Shown here: piece by piece, positions 8,331-17,589 of the stretch | Layout of the letters: every line of letters begins with the position of its first letter | Numbering within the stretch: the stretch's first letter is position 1 | Origin: JAHRAW01 sp965243285 | GTDB taxonomy: Bacteria; Pseudomonadota; Gammaproteobacteria; Arenicellales; Poriferihabitantaceae | Reading direction: 5' to 3' | Assembly: GCA_965243285.1 (NCBI GenBank) | Contig: OZ251537.1 | Span: 2,728,001 to 2,792,000 of the forward strand | DNA: 64,000 nucleotides | Position numbers and translations under genes: made by a program | Notes under the pieces: model-generated | Told to the model about the DNA's origin: nothing | Database searches by the model: none | The model's input: only the letters and a program-made list of their open reading frames with translations

Positions 8331-8350
8331 GATTTAGGTCTATAAATCCC
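8331..8350. repeat. Dispersed palindromic repeat
   Basis: GATTTAGGTCTATAAATCCC, identical to the copy at 8287. Both are preceded by TGCA. Confidence 0.75.
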
Positions 8351-8415
8351 ATATATAATGTTGCCTTGCTCGCATTAATGTCATCGTGCGCCCACTTCAT
8401 CGCATCGAAAAATCC

Positions 8416-9066
8416 ATGAGCACATTCCGCCCCTTAGACGATAAGGCGACCGCCGCCACCGATGCCATTTTAGATTTTTGGTTCGGTCGCGATGCCTACG
8501 CCCGCACCGCCACCGCCATCGCGGGCGAACAAAGCGCGCTGTGGTGGTCTAAAAATGACGCCACCGATGCCGACATCCGCCGCCGTTTCGAAGCCTTCAG
8601 CGCCGCTGCGGTCAGCGGCCAACTGGCCGATTGGGAGGGCACGCCGCGCGGTTTGCTGGCGCTGATTATCTGCACCGACCAATTTCCGCGCAATATGTAT
8701 CGCGACACCGCCCAAGCCTTCGCCGCCGATGCCGCGGCTTTGAAATTCGCCAATCAATTTGGTCGAATGAGCGGCAGCCTGTGGACACAACCCATCCAAC
8801 GCGTGTTCGCCTATTTGCCTTTCGAGCATAGCGAGCGCATGGACGACCAAATTTCATCGGTAAGTGGCTATGAAATGCTGGTCCACCGCGCCGCCCGCGC
8901 ATCGGCGGAAGAAATTGCCTTGTTCGAAGGCTATCTCGATTTCGCGCGCCAGCATCACGCCATCATCAAACGCTTCGGGCGCTTTCCGCATCGCAATAAA
9001 ATTCTCGGGCGGCAGTCGACGGCGGAAGAGCTCGAATTCCTAACCCAGCCGGGGTCTTCTTTTTAA
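8416..9066 (+). CDS. DUF924 family protein
   Basis: A 216-residue all-helical protein of the DUF924 family. The family signatures are visible: ILDFWFG near the N-terminus, WWSKNDATDADIRRRF, the segment LALIICTDQFPRNMYRDTA, YLPFEHSE and FGRFPHRN near the end. Molecular function of the family is unknown; the fold is TPR-like. The ATG at 8416 (MSTFRPLDD) is preferred over a GTG at 8386. The gene lies alone between two partial copies of the same IS element, so it may once have been part of a composite element or simply be flanked by insertions. Confidence 0.9.
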   Translation: MSTFRPLDDKATAATDAILDFWFGRDAYARTATAIAGEQSALWWSKNDATDADIRRRFEAFSAAAVSGQLADWEGTPRGLLALIICTDQFPRNMYRDTAQAFAADAAALKFANQFGRMSGSLWTQPIQRVFAYLPFEHSERMDDQISSVSGYEMLVHRAARASAEEIALFEGYLDFARQHHAIIKRFGRFPHRNKILGRQSTAEELEFLTQPGSSF

Positions 9067-9151
9067 TACATGTAATTTGCATATAGGTAATTTTAGGGGG
9101 CTGCGTTTGTTTTTTGCTTTTGATTTGGCTTTTGGCTTTTGCTGTTAACGC

Positions 9152-9541
9152 TTTACTCCCCCCAGAGGAAGAGGGTGTGCGAAAAGCCCCCTTGTTTGAT
9201 ATTTTACTCTGAAATCATTTATCAAAAAAGGTACAATAGGCGCTTACAACATTCCATTGATGCATTCCATTGATGCATTCCATCAATGCATTTTATTGAT
9301 GCATTCAATCACTTGCCATCAAAATATTATCATGCCTTCCACAAAATCATACACCGCGCATCTATCTACGCAGTGCAGTATGTTCAATAGCATGCCGCAA
9401 GTTGCCAAGAAGGCGATGACTCTTGCTGCCAACGGTAGAAAATTTATAACCGGCGAGCCTAATAAATTGTATTACGGCACCTTGTCGTTGAAACAATATT
9501 TAGAAGAAAATGGCGAGCGCGATGCTTTTATTATTCGCGAC
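9152..9541 (+). repeat. Direct repeat copy 2 (5' end of an IS1182-like element)
   Basis: Matches 7726-8092 but carries three additional 14-base units of the TTGATGCATTCCA type (9256-9300), which extend an upstream reading frame. The longer transposase remnant continues from here. The preceding stretch 9067-9151 is AT-rich with GGCTTTTGGCTTTTG low complexity and holds no gene. Confidence 0.8.
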
Positions 9542-10193
9542 CTATTAGAAGAACAAAACTGGCGCGCCTTTGAGTCCACCTATTCACACACCGGCAGAGC
9601 GCCCTATGCGCCGATGGCGATGATGGGGTTGCTCGTGCTGGCCATCATCAACGGCGTGCATTCGCTGCGCGGGATAAAGAAATTCGCTGGTTTTAATTTA
9701 GCGGCGCAGTGGGTTTCTGGCGGCATTTGCCCGCAGTATAAAAGTTCGCTGCCGTGAGAAAAGCTGCGGTGTTTTTGATAAAAGAAATTTTATTTTTGAC
9801 GAGCAGAGCAATAGTTATACATGCCTTGCTGGCCATCGACTTATAGAGACCTATAGAGAAGCAAACAGAGTCAGATACGCGAGTAAAAGTTGTGGCGCTT
9901 GCGCGCTGAAATCGAAGTGCACTACATCAAAAACAGGTGGTGTTATATATCGCTATCATGGCGATGCGGAAATGGCTGCTTGGAGGGCAAGCATGGCAGG
10001 AGAAGACCCGCGGAAATATTCCAACTTACGCGCTGCATCAGTTGAGACAGTATATTCAATGATACGCGGCGTGCAGCAGTTGAATAGATTTAGGCGGCGT
10101 GGATTAGCCGCGGTGCGTCTTGAATTTGGCATGCACGCGGTGGCTTATAATGTCAATCGGTTAATAGCGCTATCGCAGCCAAAAATGATCTAA
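9332..10193 (+). pseudogene. IS1182-like transposase with internal deletion
   Basis: The N-terminal part (9332-9757) contains HTGRAPYAPMAMMGLLVLA and SLRGIKKFAGF, the DUF772 region that opens IS1182-type transposases, then stops after SGGICPQYK. From about 9759 another frame (stop at 10193) gives FDEQSNSYTCLAGHRL, then CGACALKSKC (the late Cys motif), and …FGMHAVAYNVNRL, the C-terminal end of the same family. The middle with the DDE catalytic core is missing, so the element is dead. No terminal inverted repeats could be assigned with confidence. Confidence 0.8.
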
Positions 10194-10715
10194 AAACATG
10201 TTTTTTAGCCACATAAAAGAATGTAATAACGATTTACTTGTTGTAATAGCCATTTATTTTGCATACTTTAGTTAACTATAATAAAAATTATTAATAAATT
10301 ATTAATAAATTATTGATATGTGATATTCCTCACTTTTTTTTCAATAATCACCCGCAGAAAAATCAAAATACAGCATTTTACTTTGCGATATTAAAATAAC
10401 CAAAACCGAGTTTTAGAACACCCTCATTAAAGCGGGGGAGTAAAGCGTAACAGCCAAAGCTAAAAGCCAAAAGCGAAAAATCAAAGCGAAAAATCAAAGC
10501 GAAAAGCCAAAGCGAAAAATCAAAAGCCAAATCAAAACCACTGTGCAGATTTAGATATATAAATCCTTTACATATGTATATGCGCCAGGCGCGTCGGCTG
10601 GAATTTTGCGCTGGCCGTAGTGTGCTGGTAGTATTGCGGCTGCGACCGGCCACGCAGTGGTGCGCGGTTTAACGCCGCCCGGGTCGCCGCCAATCCATCT
10701 CATATTCGCCCTGAA
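10194..10715. other. AT-rich intergenic region with repeats, no gene seen
   Basis: Starts with AT-rich sequence including repeated TTATTAATAAA around 10285-10315. It continues with the CCCTCATTAAAGCGGGGG hairpin (about 10428-10442), AAAGCCAAAAGCGAAAAATC low-complexity units (10450-10540) and a palindromic repeat copy at 10548. Reading frames here are by-products of the repeats. Confidence 0.6.
10548..10566. repeat. Dispersed palindromic repeat
   Basis: GATTTAGATATATAAATCC, one mismatch to the consensus; next to the low-complexity AAAGCC array as in the other composites. Confidence 0.7.
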
Positions 10716-11198
10716 ATGGCCGTCCGATTATTCCTTGCACTGGTGGCGCTTGTGGGCGTCATGTGGCTCATCACGCGGTACAAAAAAGCCGACGCGGCGC
10801 GCCGCAATCGCGCCTTGCGCAACATATTGCTGTGCGGCATCGGCATCGTCATCGTGGCGCTGGCAGTGAGCGGGCGCATTCCGGTGTTGTTCGCCATCGT
10901 CGGCGCGGCCTTGCCGTGGCTGAACCGGTTATTGACGGTGCGCCAACTCTGGAAAACCTTCACCGCCTTTCGCAAGCCCGCCGGCGGCCAGCCAAACGGC
11001 GCGCCAAACGCGTCCGCCGCCGCGCTTGATATCGCCGAGGCTTATGAGATTCTCGGCTTGGCCGCCGGTGCTAGTGAGTCGGAAATCATCGAAGCCCATC
11101 GCAAATTAATGCAAAAAGTACACCCCGACCGCGGCGGCTCGGATTACCTCGCGGCGCGCATCAATCAAGCTAAGGAAATTTTGCTGAATGCGGCCTGA
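10716..11198 (+). CDS. Membrane-anchored J-domain protein
   Basis: 160 residues with two N-terminal hydrophobic segments (about 2-20 and 36-66), a linker, and a C-terminal J domain at about 105-158. The J domain starts YEILGLAAGASESEI, has the HPD tripeptide in KVHPDRGG and ends INQAKEILL, as in Pam18/TIM14-type and bacterial DnaJ-like membrane proteins that stimulate Hsp70 ATPase. Full length for this compact class. The last codons overlap the start of the next gene by 11 bases, indicating co-translation. The DnaK partner is not in the window. Confidence 0.85.
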   Translation: MAVRLFLALVALVGVMWLITRYKKADAARRNRALRNILLCGIGIVIVALAVSGRIPVLFAIVGAALPWLNRLLTVRQLWKTFTAFRKPAGGQPNGAPNASAAALDIAEAYEILGLAAGASESEIIEAHRKLMQKVHPDRGGSDYLAARINQAKEILLNAA

Positions 11199-12615
11199 CA
11201 ATTTTAAATCCCAAGCCGGCCGCCGCGGCCAACTCAGCCCCAGGTGGCAACGCGCCATGCGGGCGTGGTATGAATCCGCTAAGTGGATTCATCCGCCAAC
11301 ATGGCGCGCGCCCAATTTATCGGAATGGTTTTCTAAAGGGTTGTCTAAAGGGGCGACATCCGCCGCATTCGCGCAGCCGACTAAACGGATGTGGCGGCGC
11401 TGGTTGTGCGGCGTTTGGGTGGGCGCGGCGCTGGCGGTTGCCTGGCCGGCTGGCATCAGCGCCGTCGACGCCGAACACGGCGCCACTTGGGGAATCGATG
11501 CGCAGATGATATCCGCCGCCATCACCCCAGGGGTCGCCCGCCATCGCTTGCCGCGGGAAATTTCCTTGCCGCAAGTGGGCCTCGACGGCGATTTTTCGGT
11601 GCGCTACACCATCGATGCGGCGCTGCAAGGCGAGGCCGATAGATTGCTGAAAAAATACCATCCGGATTATGGCGCGTTGGCCGTGCTCGATGCCGATAGC
11701 GGGCGCGTGTTAGCCATGGCCAGCAGCGCCCGCGACGGCAGCGAGCCCGGCAACATGACCATGCGTAACAGCTACCCGGCGGCGTCGGTGTTCAAAATCG
11801 TCACCGCAGTGGCGGCCGTGAACGAAAATAAACTCGCCGCCCAGAGCGTGCTGCCGTTCAACGGCAAGTCCACCTCGTTGTATAAAAAAAATGTGTTCGA
11901 GCATCGCGATAACCAATGGACGCGGCGCTACTCCTTCCGCGAATCTTTCGCATACTCGGTGAATTCAATATTTGGGCGGGTCGGCTCGGTGGTGCTGGGC
12001 GGCGACGCCATGCTGGATTATGCGCAGCGGCTGGGCTTCAATCGGCGCTTCCATTCGGATTTCGGGTTCGATGCCGGCATGGTCGAAGTCGACACCGCCG
12101 ATGCCTGGCAAGTGGCGGAAATGGCCTCCGGCTACACCCGCCGCAACACCTTATCGCCACTGCACGGCGCGGCGCTGGCGGCGACGGCGATAAACGGCGG
12201 GCATTTGGTGGCGCCGGCGCTGGTGGAAAGCATCATCGGCCCCAACGGCGTACCGCTTTATCACTATGCGCAGCCGCCCAAGCGCCCGGTGATGAGCCGC
12301 CAAACGGCGCTGGAATTGCAACACATGATGCGCGCCACGGTCGCTTTCGGCTCGTCGCGAAAAGCCTTCGCGAACTTCCATCGCCGGGCTTTGAAAGAGG
12401 TCGTGGTCGGCGGCAAAACCGGTTCGTTGAGCGGGCGCATCCCGCCGGGAAAATACGATTGGTTCGTCGGCTTCGCCCAATTGGACGGCCGCAAAATCGC
12501 CTACGCGGTGCTGTGCATCAACAAAAAAAAGTGGTATGTGAAATCCACCCAGCTGGCGAGGGAAATGCTCGAGTTTTATTTCAGCGAGCTGCAAAAAACT
12601 GTCGCCGCTTCATAA
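11188..12615 (+). CDS. Penicillin-binding-protein-like transpeptidase
   Basis: 475 residues. A basic cytoplasmic N-terminus is followed by one membrane anchor at about 72-92, then a periplasmic transpeptidase domain. The three active-site motifs are present: S200-VF-K203 in ASVFK, S257-V-N259, and K410-T-G412 in GGKTGS. A large PBP2/FtsI dimerisation domain is absent, so it is smaller than the essential PBPs and resembles single-domain PBP-like proteins; a D,D-transpeptidase or carboxypeptidase role is inferred. It overlaps the J-domain gene and precedes thyA by 24 bases. Confidence 0.85.
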   Translation: MRPDNFKSQAGRRGQLSPRWQRAMRAWYESAKWIHPPTWRAPNLSEWFSKGLSKGATSAAFAQPTKRMWRRWLCGVWVGAALAVAWPAGISAVDAEHGATWGIDAQMISAAITPGVARHRLPREISLPQVGLDGDFSVRYTIDAALQGEADRLLKKYHPDYGALAVLDADSGRVLAMASSARDGSEPGNMTMRNSYPAASVFKIVTAVAAVNENKLAAQSVLPFNGKSTSLYKKNVFEHRDNQWTRRYSFRESFAYSVNSIFGRVGSVVLGGDAMLDYAQRLGFNRRFHSDFGFDAGMVEVDTADAWQVAEMASGYTRRNTLSPLHGAALAATAINGGHLVAPALVESIIGPNGVPLYHYAQPPKRPVMSRQTALELQHMMRATVAFGSSRKAFANFHRRALKEVVVGGKTGSLSGRIPPGKYDWFVGFAQLDGRKIAYAVLCINKKKWYVKSTQLAREMLEFYFSELQKTVAAS

Positions 12616-12639
12616 CATTATCAATATTCAAATTAAATT

Positions 12640-13536
12640 ATGAAACAATATTTAGATGCGGTGCGCGAAACCTTGGCCAAAGGCACGCGCAAACCCAACC
12701 GCACCGGCATCGATACCATCTCCACCTTCAACATCAATTATGAGATAGATTTAACCGCCGGTTTTCCGCTGCTGACCACCAAAGCCATCTCGTGGAAAAA
12801 CATCGTCATCGAAAATCTATGGTTTTTATCCGGCGCTTCTGACATCGCGGCGCTGCGAAAACATGAGTGCAATTTCTGGGAGCCATGGGCTGATGCCGAC
12901 GGCCAGGTGCCCAGTGCCTACGGTAATTTTTGGCGGCATTTTCCGCTGCCCGATGGCGGGCACAACGATCAACTCGCCTATGTGGTCGAGCAATTGCGCA
13001 CAAACCCCATGAGCCGCCGCATGGTGGTGTCGGCGTGGGCGCCGGGCAACGCCCAAAGCAGCGCCCTGCCGCCGTGCCACGCCATGTGGGTGCTGAATGT
13101 GCAATTAGACGCGCACCGCGCGCCATCGCTATGCCTGCACTTGACGCAACGCAGTTGCGACATCGCCCTCGGCGTGCCGTACAACATCGCCGGCTATGCC
13201 TTATTGCTGGAATTATTGGCGCGCTTCGGCCATATGCCGGCCGGCATTTTCGCCCATACTTTGGTGGATGCGCACATCTACACCGCCGCCGATGGCCATG
13301 GCGAGGGCGATGACGATAGCGGCGTCGATAACGCGCAGTACGATCACATCCCCGGCCTCAAACAACAACTCAAACGCGCCCCGCGCCCCTTGCCCACTTT
13401 GGACATCGACCCGTCGATTAAATCGTTGGACGATTTAACGCCGTTGCTGGCGCTGCCCACCGACGCCCTTATGAAAAAATTTCGCCTGCATAATTATCAT
13501 CCGCACCCGGCGATTCATTTCACGGTCGCGGTATAA
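12640..13536 (+). CDS. thyA: Thymidylate synthase
   Basis: Converts dUMP and methylene-tetrahydrofolate to dTMP and dihydrofolate. The catalytic cysteine is C146 in LPPCHAMW; RKPNRTGIDT near the N-terminus and RSCDIALGVPYNIAGYALL are family hallmarks. At 298 residues it is slightly longer than the 264-residue E. coli type because of an insert rich in Gly/Asp (GHGEGDDDSG) before the C-terminal part. It ends one codon before folA, a classical thyA-folA pair that recycles the dihydrofolate produced. Confidence 0.97.
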   Translation: MKQYLDAVRETLAKGTRKPNRTGIDTISTFNINYEIDLTAGFPLLTTKAISWKNIVIENLWFLSGASDIAALRKHECNFWEPWADADGQVPSAYGNFWRHFPLPDGGHNDQLAYVVEQLRTNPMSRRMVVSAWAPGNAQSSALPPCHAMWVLNVQLDAHRAPSLCLHLTQRSCDIALGVPYNIAGYALLLELLARFGHMPAGIFAHTLVDAHIYTAADGHGEGDDDSGVDNAQYDHIPGLKQQLKRAPRPLPTLDIDPSIKSLDDLTPLLALPTDALMKKFRLHNYHPHPAIHFTVAV

Positions 13537-14091
13537 ATGGGCGATGTACACAGCGCCGCCGCGGCGCCCTTGCGCGGCGCCATAGTCGCCATGACATCGC
13601 AGCGCGTTATCGGCGTGGACGGCGGCTTGCCATGGCATTACCGCGCCGATTTAATGCGCTTCCGCCAACGCACCATGGGCTGCGCCATCATTATGGGGCG
13701 GGTCACTTGGGATTCCATCGGCGGCAAAGCGCTGCCTGGTCGGCGCAACATGGTGTTGAGTCGATCGGGCCGCTTAGTGGATTCGGGTGACTCAGGTGAC
13801 TCAGGTGATTCGGGCGACGCTTCGCCAGTCGAACACTATGGCGATTTGGATGCCGCCTTCGCCGCTTGCCACAACATGGATGCATGGGTTATCGGCGGCG
13901 CGCAAATTTATCGAGCGGCGCTGTCGCGGCTCAACTTATTGGATGTAACCTATGTGCCGGATATCATCAGCGGCGCCGCGACGCGTTTTCCGCGCATCGA
14001 TGGGGCGCATTGGCGAGAAGTCGAGCGCTGCGTTTTACCGGGTAAGCCAGTGCTCACCAACATCATTTATCACCGCATCCCTACTCCGTAA
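13537..14091 (+). CDS. folA: Dihydrofolate reductase
   Basis: NADPH-dependent reduction of dihydrofolate. Visible family features: GVDGGLPWH with the Met20-loop, the FRQRTMGCAIIMGRVTWDSIG helix-strand, LPGRRNMVLSR and VIGGAQIYRAAL. It is 184 residues, longer than the usual 160-170 because of a Gly-Asp-Ser repeat (GDSGDSGDSGD) after LSRSGRLVDS, which falls in a surface loop between conserved strands. The start follows the thyA stop directly. Confidence 0.95.
   Translation: MGDVHSAAAAPLRGAIVAMTSQRVIGVDGGLPWHYRADLMRFRQRTMGCAIIMGRVTWDSIGGKALPGRRNMVLSRSGRLVDSGDSGDSGDSGDASPVEHYGDLDAAFAACHNMDAWVIGGAQIYRAALSRLNLLDVTYVPDIISGAATRFPRIDGAHWREVERCVLPGKPVLTNIIYHRIPTP
13784..13816 (+). repeat. In-frame 9-bp minisatellite inside folA
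   Basis: Almost four tandem units of GGTGACTCA/GGTGATTCG code for Gly-Asp-Ser. A multiple of three keeps the reading frame. Confidence 0.8.
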
Positions 14092-14141
14092 ATCGGCCCG
14101 GTAAATCCACCCCGTAAATCGGCCCGGTAAAACCACCCCGT
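14087..14141 (+). repeat. Tandem 27-bp repeat after folA
   Basis: CCGTAAATCGGCCCGGTAAA followed by TCCACC or ACCACC occurs twice in tandem between folA and the next gene. No hairpin with a T-tract, so it is not an obvious terminator. Confidence 0.6.
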
Positions 14142-14150
14142 CATGCATCC

Positions 14151-14465
14151 ATGGGCAAACGCGTTTTCAACACCTACCACGCCTCGGCGGCGGAAATCCA
14201 CGGCGTAAAAACCGCGCTTGCCGCCGCCCACATCCCCCACTACGAAACTCACAAAGGCAAATGGGGCGTCGGCTCGGCCGCCCTGTGGGCAACCGACCCC
14301 GCCGACTACCCCGCCGCCCGAGCCGCCATCGATGAATTCCAGCACCAATGGGCAGCCCAAGTACGCCAACAAGCCACCCCCACCACCATCAACTGGGCAA
14401 AACTCCCCGCCCTACTCGCCACCATCGCCGTGGTGTTGTATTTGACTTTGTTTTGGTATTTCTAA
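14151..14465 (+). CDS. DUF6164-like small membrane protein
   Basis: 104 residues. The N-terminal 75 residues (FNTYHASAAEIHGVKTALAA, HYETHKGKWGVG, ALWATDPADYPAARAAI) resemble the DUF6164/DUF2007-type domain of gammaproteobacteria, and the C-terminus is a single hydrophobic segment (about 84-103). Function is unknown. The first possible ATG at 14151 is used. Its end overlaps the minus-strand nuclease pseudogene by four bases. Confidence 0.7.
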   Translation: MGKRVFNTYHASAAEIHGVKTALAAAHIPHYETHKGKWGVGSAALWATDPADYPAARAAIDEFQHQWAAQVRQQATPTTINWAKLPALLATIAVVLYLTLFWYF

Positions 14466-15544
14466 CCGGTAGCGAGCGGTTTTATGGCGATTTTATTCGC
14501 CTTTTTCTTCTCGCCCTTGCACATTTCTTCGACGAGTTGCATCGCTTTTTGCAGACGCTCCACAGTGGCATCAAAATCAATGGTGCCGTCTTCCTTGGTC
14601 GACAAGTGTTTATCACTATTGTTCTCAAACGATATAACTGCGAAATTAATTGTCTTTGCAGTAGTCGTCTTTGCTGGATTAATAAAACGAGCCGGTTTAT
14701 TCACCTTAATGCCATCAACAAGCGGCGCGGTTTTTTTGGCTAGTTTTAATAAAGACCACAAGATATCTCCTTTCGTCTCTTCACCATTGTGTTTGCGCGC
14801 ACGAATTGTCAATCTCTTTTTAAGATCGATATTCAAATAAACCTCGTAACCTAATGCTTGCCAAAAAGTCTTTGGCTGCCACCATAAATGCAGCTCACCA
14901 TGACCTACATATCCCCAACGCTTAGCCCATACATCGTTACCAATTCTACCGTCATTCTCAATGGCGAGAAAATATCCTTCGACCGCATGCTTGCTCCATT
15001 CTTTGCATGGAAAAAGCATATTGGTGTCGTCTTCAATTTTCTGCAAATTTTTCCGAAATTCCTCAATGATGTTATTCCCCGTTTCCATGTGCCGACCGAG
15101 AACTTTTAGCAAATCTCATCTGAAAAAAAGCCCATCACAATTGTCATTTCCTTTTGTCGGCCAGGTGTGTTTTGATTCATTGCCAGTTTTTAAATACACG
15201 GCAACAGAACCTGGAAATTTTTTCTTATATCTCTTGATTTGGTTGGAGTGTTTTTTGGCATTCACCTTGTCTTCAATGATCAAGTGCTTTGATGCATTGA
15301 TTGTGACTAAAACATCGACATTTTTTACCTGGGTTTTAACCAGCACAGTGTCGATTTTTTTGACTGGGCTTGTGTCGTGTTCCGCAACCGCTTCCAACAA
15401 AGCACGCAACAAATCATCGCCCAAAGCATGGAGTTTTGGCTCGGTGTTTTTATATTCAGGGTCAGCCCAGGCGAGTACATAAGCCAGCGCTGCATCTTGC
15501 GACAATTCGGAAGTCGCATACTCAAAAATGTTGGGGGTTTTCAT
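14462..15544 (-). pseudogene. PD-(D/E)XK nuclease family protein interrupted by an in-frame TGA
   Basis: Starts at the ATG whose first base is 15544 (GGAGG eight bases upstream), with MKTPNIFEYATSELSQDAALA. The nuclease core follows: VDVLVTINASKHLIIEDKV with the D…E-x-K signature, then HSNQIKRYKKKF. A TGA at 15118-15116 ends the first part. The very next codons in the same frame read DLLKVLGRHMETG…FRKNLQKIEDDTN, the normal continuation of this family, to a stop at 14462. One nonsense mutation therefore splits a protein of about 360 residues. The C-terminal ORF (GTP/TTG start at 15112) and the N-terminal nuclease half could still be made separately. Confidence 0.8.
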
Positions 15545-15594
15545 GGGTAGTATCCTCCAAGTTAAGATGGAAAAATCGAAAAAGTGGGTGCCAA

Positions 15595-16395
15595 TCAATC
15601 CACCGCTAATTTATCTTGGCGTTGGTCTTGGCACATTTTTTGGACTAGTTGCATGGCGTCTACCAAGCGCTGCACAGTGGCATCGAAATCGATGATGTCG
15701 TCTTTATCGGTCGCCAAGTACTGGTCGCTAGCGCCTGCGAAAGATAGGGTCGCCACATTGGATGTTATGGCTGATTTAAATAGAGTCGGCTGAGTCACTT
15801 TAATGCCACCGATAAGCGGAGCGCAATTTTGGGCGCTTTCGAATAAAGCCTGCAATTTATCGACTTTTACCGCGTCACCTGCTAAATCGCGGGCGCGAAT
15901 GGCTAGTCCTTTGCGATTATCTTTGCGATTATCTTTGCGCAAATGTTGCTCATCTATCTGCAAATAAATCTTGCACCCCAACGCTTGCCAACAGGGTTTT
16001 GGATGCCCCCAAAAAACCTGCCGGCCGTGTGGCCGCGCGGCGAGATATTCCCACTTTTTAAAGTAATCCGCGCCACCCAATCTCGGCTCATTCTCCAAAG
16101 CATTAAAATAACCTTGGTAGGGTTTACCTTCATGATTTTCGCAATACTCGACAAAATTCTCATAATCACTATCATGGGTTGACACATGGGTTGACACATG
16201 GGTTGACATGGTAATGCTCGAATTTATGTTTTTATAGTCGGAATCAGAATCCGCTCGACAAAAATTATGCAACATATCAGCGCCTAATGCATGCATTTTT
16301 AGGTGAGTTTTTTCGTATCTTTGGTGTGCCCATGCGAACACCTAGGCCAGCCCGGTATAGGCCGGCGCGCAGTCAAGAATATGCGGGGTTTTCAT
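15595..16395 (-). pseudogene. Second PD-(D/E)XK family gene, decayed
   Basis: A tandem paralogue of the gene at 14462. It opens with MKTPHILDC, hits a TAG after 17 codons, resumes as VFAWAHQRYEKTHLKMHALGADML (matching LAWADPEYKNTEPKLHALGDDLL of the neighbour) and then loses the whole nuclease core. In its place is a short Thr-His-Val-Ser repeat (about 16177-16208). The C-terminal half is intact (FDATVQRLVDAMQLV near the end). Two other tandem repeats (TTGCGATTATCTT) add DNRKDNRK. The missing catalytic core makes it inactive. Confidence 0.75.
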
Positions 16396-16433
16396 TAGCA
16401 ATATCCAAATTAAAATACAAAAGTTGACTTACC

Positions 16434-17444
16434 TTACGCTTGATAACGCGCCATCATTTCGGCAGTCAATGCGGCGAATTCTTTTCGCAGTTCGGGCGGG
16501 CCGAGAACCTTCACCTGGCTGCCGAAACCCAATAGCCACCAGCGGAGTTCGGCGGTGTCGGCGATGGTGGCTGTTAGCAACGCGGCGGCGTCTTTTTGCG
16601 GGGTGATTTTTTGCTCGGCGGACAATTTTAATTCGGTCAAGTGGAAGGCGGCGCCACCGTAAAACAAAGCCCGCAGTTTGATGTTTTTATCCGATGCCGG
16701 GTAGGAAAATCCGTGTTCTTGTTCCACATATTGGGCGAGGTCGAAATCGGCGGACGGCTGGGCATCTTCATCTAACATCTCGGCGGTGCGCATACGATGC
16801 ATGGCGTATTGGCGCGGCTCGGGGTAATCCCAGGCGCTTGCCACCAGGTAGATGATGCCGTCTTTCATGACGATTCCTAACGGCGTTAATGTTAGTTGTT
16901 GGACGGATTTTTTTCCTTTGCTTTGGTAGTCCACCGCGCATTTTTTATCGTTCAACAACGCTTCATAAACCGCATTTTGCACTTGGGGTTGAATGCCGGG
17001 CGGCGTGAGCATGGGGCCGCGTTTGATGATGCGAATTTTGTCCGACCATTTTCCTAAGCGGGTGGTTTGTAACACTGTTGCGGCTTTTTGGAAGTACGGC
17101 GCGAGAAAATCTTGCGTCACCTGTGGCATGACCGGCGTCAAATAGTCGGCGGTTAGTTGGAAGGCGAGCGCGGTGGCGGCGCCCATGTGGGGGATTTGAA
17201 TCAACTTAGCATTGGGCCTAAAAAACCATCGCTGGGCGCGGCCGTGTTGCGTGCAATCCAGCGGAAAGAGCTCCACTAATTTGATGAGATCGCGCTGTAT
17301 GGTACGAATGTTGACTTTATATTCGGGCCTATCGCCCAGCAATTTATCGCGCAACTCCGCAGTGCTGATGCCTTTGGGTTTTGTTGGTATCATCTGCAGC
17401 AAGGTGATGTAACGCAAGGTGGTTTCGGCGGCGGTTTTTGGCAT
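16434..17444 (-). CDS. WYL-domain transcriptional regulator
   Basis: 336 residues. An N-terminal helix-turn-helix region (about 1-60, LRYITLLQMIPTKPKGIST…RTIQRDLIKL) is followed by a WYL domain (about 140-240, with VDYQSKGKK, LTPLGIVMKDGIIYLVAS and AMHRMRTAEML) and a C-terminal WCX-like extension. WYL proteins are ligand-sensing regulators often found beside phage-defence genes. Here it stands between decayed PD-(D/E)XK nucleases and a DUF2779 nuclease, so it probably regulates one of these. A 12-bp repeat array lies just upstream of its start. Confidence 0.9.
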   Translation of the reverse strand: MPKTAAETTLRYITLLQMIPTKPKGISTAELRDKLLGDRPEYKVNIRTIQRDLIKLVELFPLDCTQHGRAQRWFFRPNAKLIQIPHMGAATALAFQLTADYLTPVMPQVTQDFLAPYFQKAATVLQTTRLGKWSDKIRIIKRGPMLTPPGIQPQVQNAVYEALLNDKKCAVDYQSKGKKSVQQLTLTPLGIVMKDGIIYLVASAWDYPEPRQYAMHRMRTAEMLDEDAQPSADFDLAQYVEQEHGFSYPASDKNIKLRALFYGGAAFHLTELKLSAEQKITPQKDAAALLTATIADTAELRWWLLGFGSQVKVLGPPELRKEFAALTAEMMARYQA

Positions 17445-17461
17445 GGGGACTTACCTGGCGA

Positions 17462-17550
17462 TTGACTTGGCGATTGATTCATCGATTAACTTATCGATTA
17501 ACTTATCGATCAACTTATCGATTAACTTATCGATTAACTTATCGATCAAC
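17462..17550. repeat. Tandem 12-bp array upstream of the WYL regulator
   Basis: Seven to eight units of ATTAACTTATCG/ATCAACTTATCG lie between the starts of the WYL gene (minus strand, start 17444) and the stop of the DUF2779 gene. Units at the left edge are degenerate (ATTGACTTGGCG). The array lies in the leader/promoter region of the regulator. Confidence 0.85.
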
Positions 17551-17589
17551 TGAGCGTGATTTAAGTTCGCGTGATTAGTGTCGCGTGAC

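Noticed and set aside
15116..15118. Recoded TGA (selenocysteine or alternative code) in the nuclease gene
   Set aside because: TGA is used as a normal stop in many intact genes here (for example the methyltransferase at 3873), and the position is not a plausible selenocysteine site; a nonsense mutation is simpler.
17462..17550. Possible CRISPR array
   Set aside because: Units are contiguous 12-mers without spacers, and no cas genes are near; the DUF2779 nuclease is only Cas4-like.
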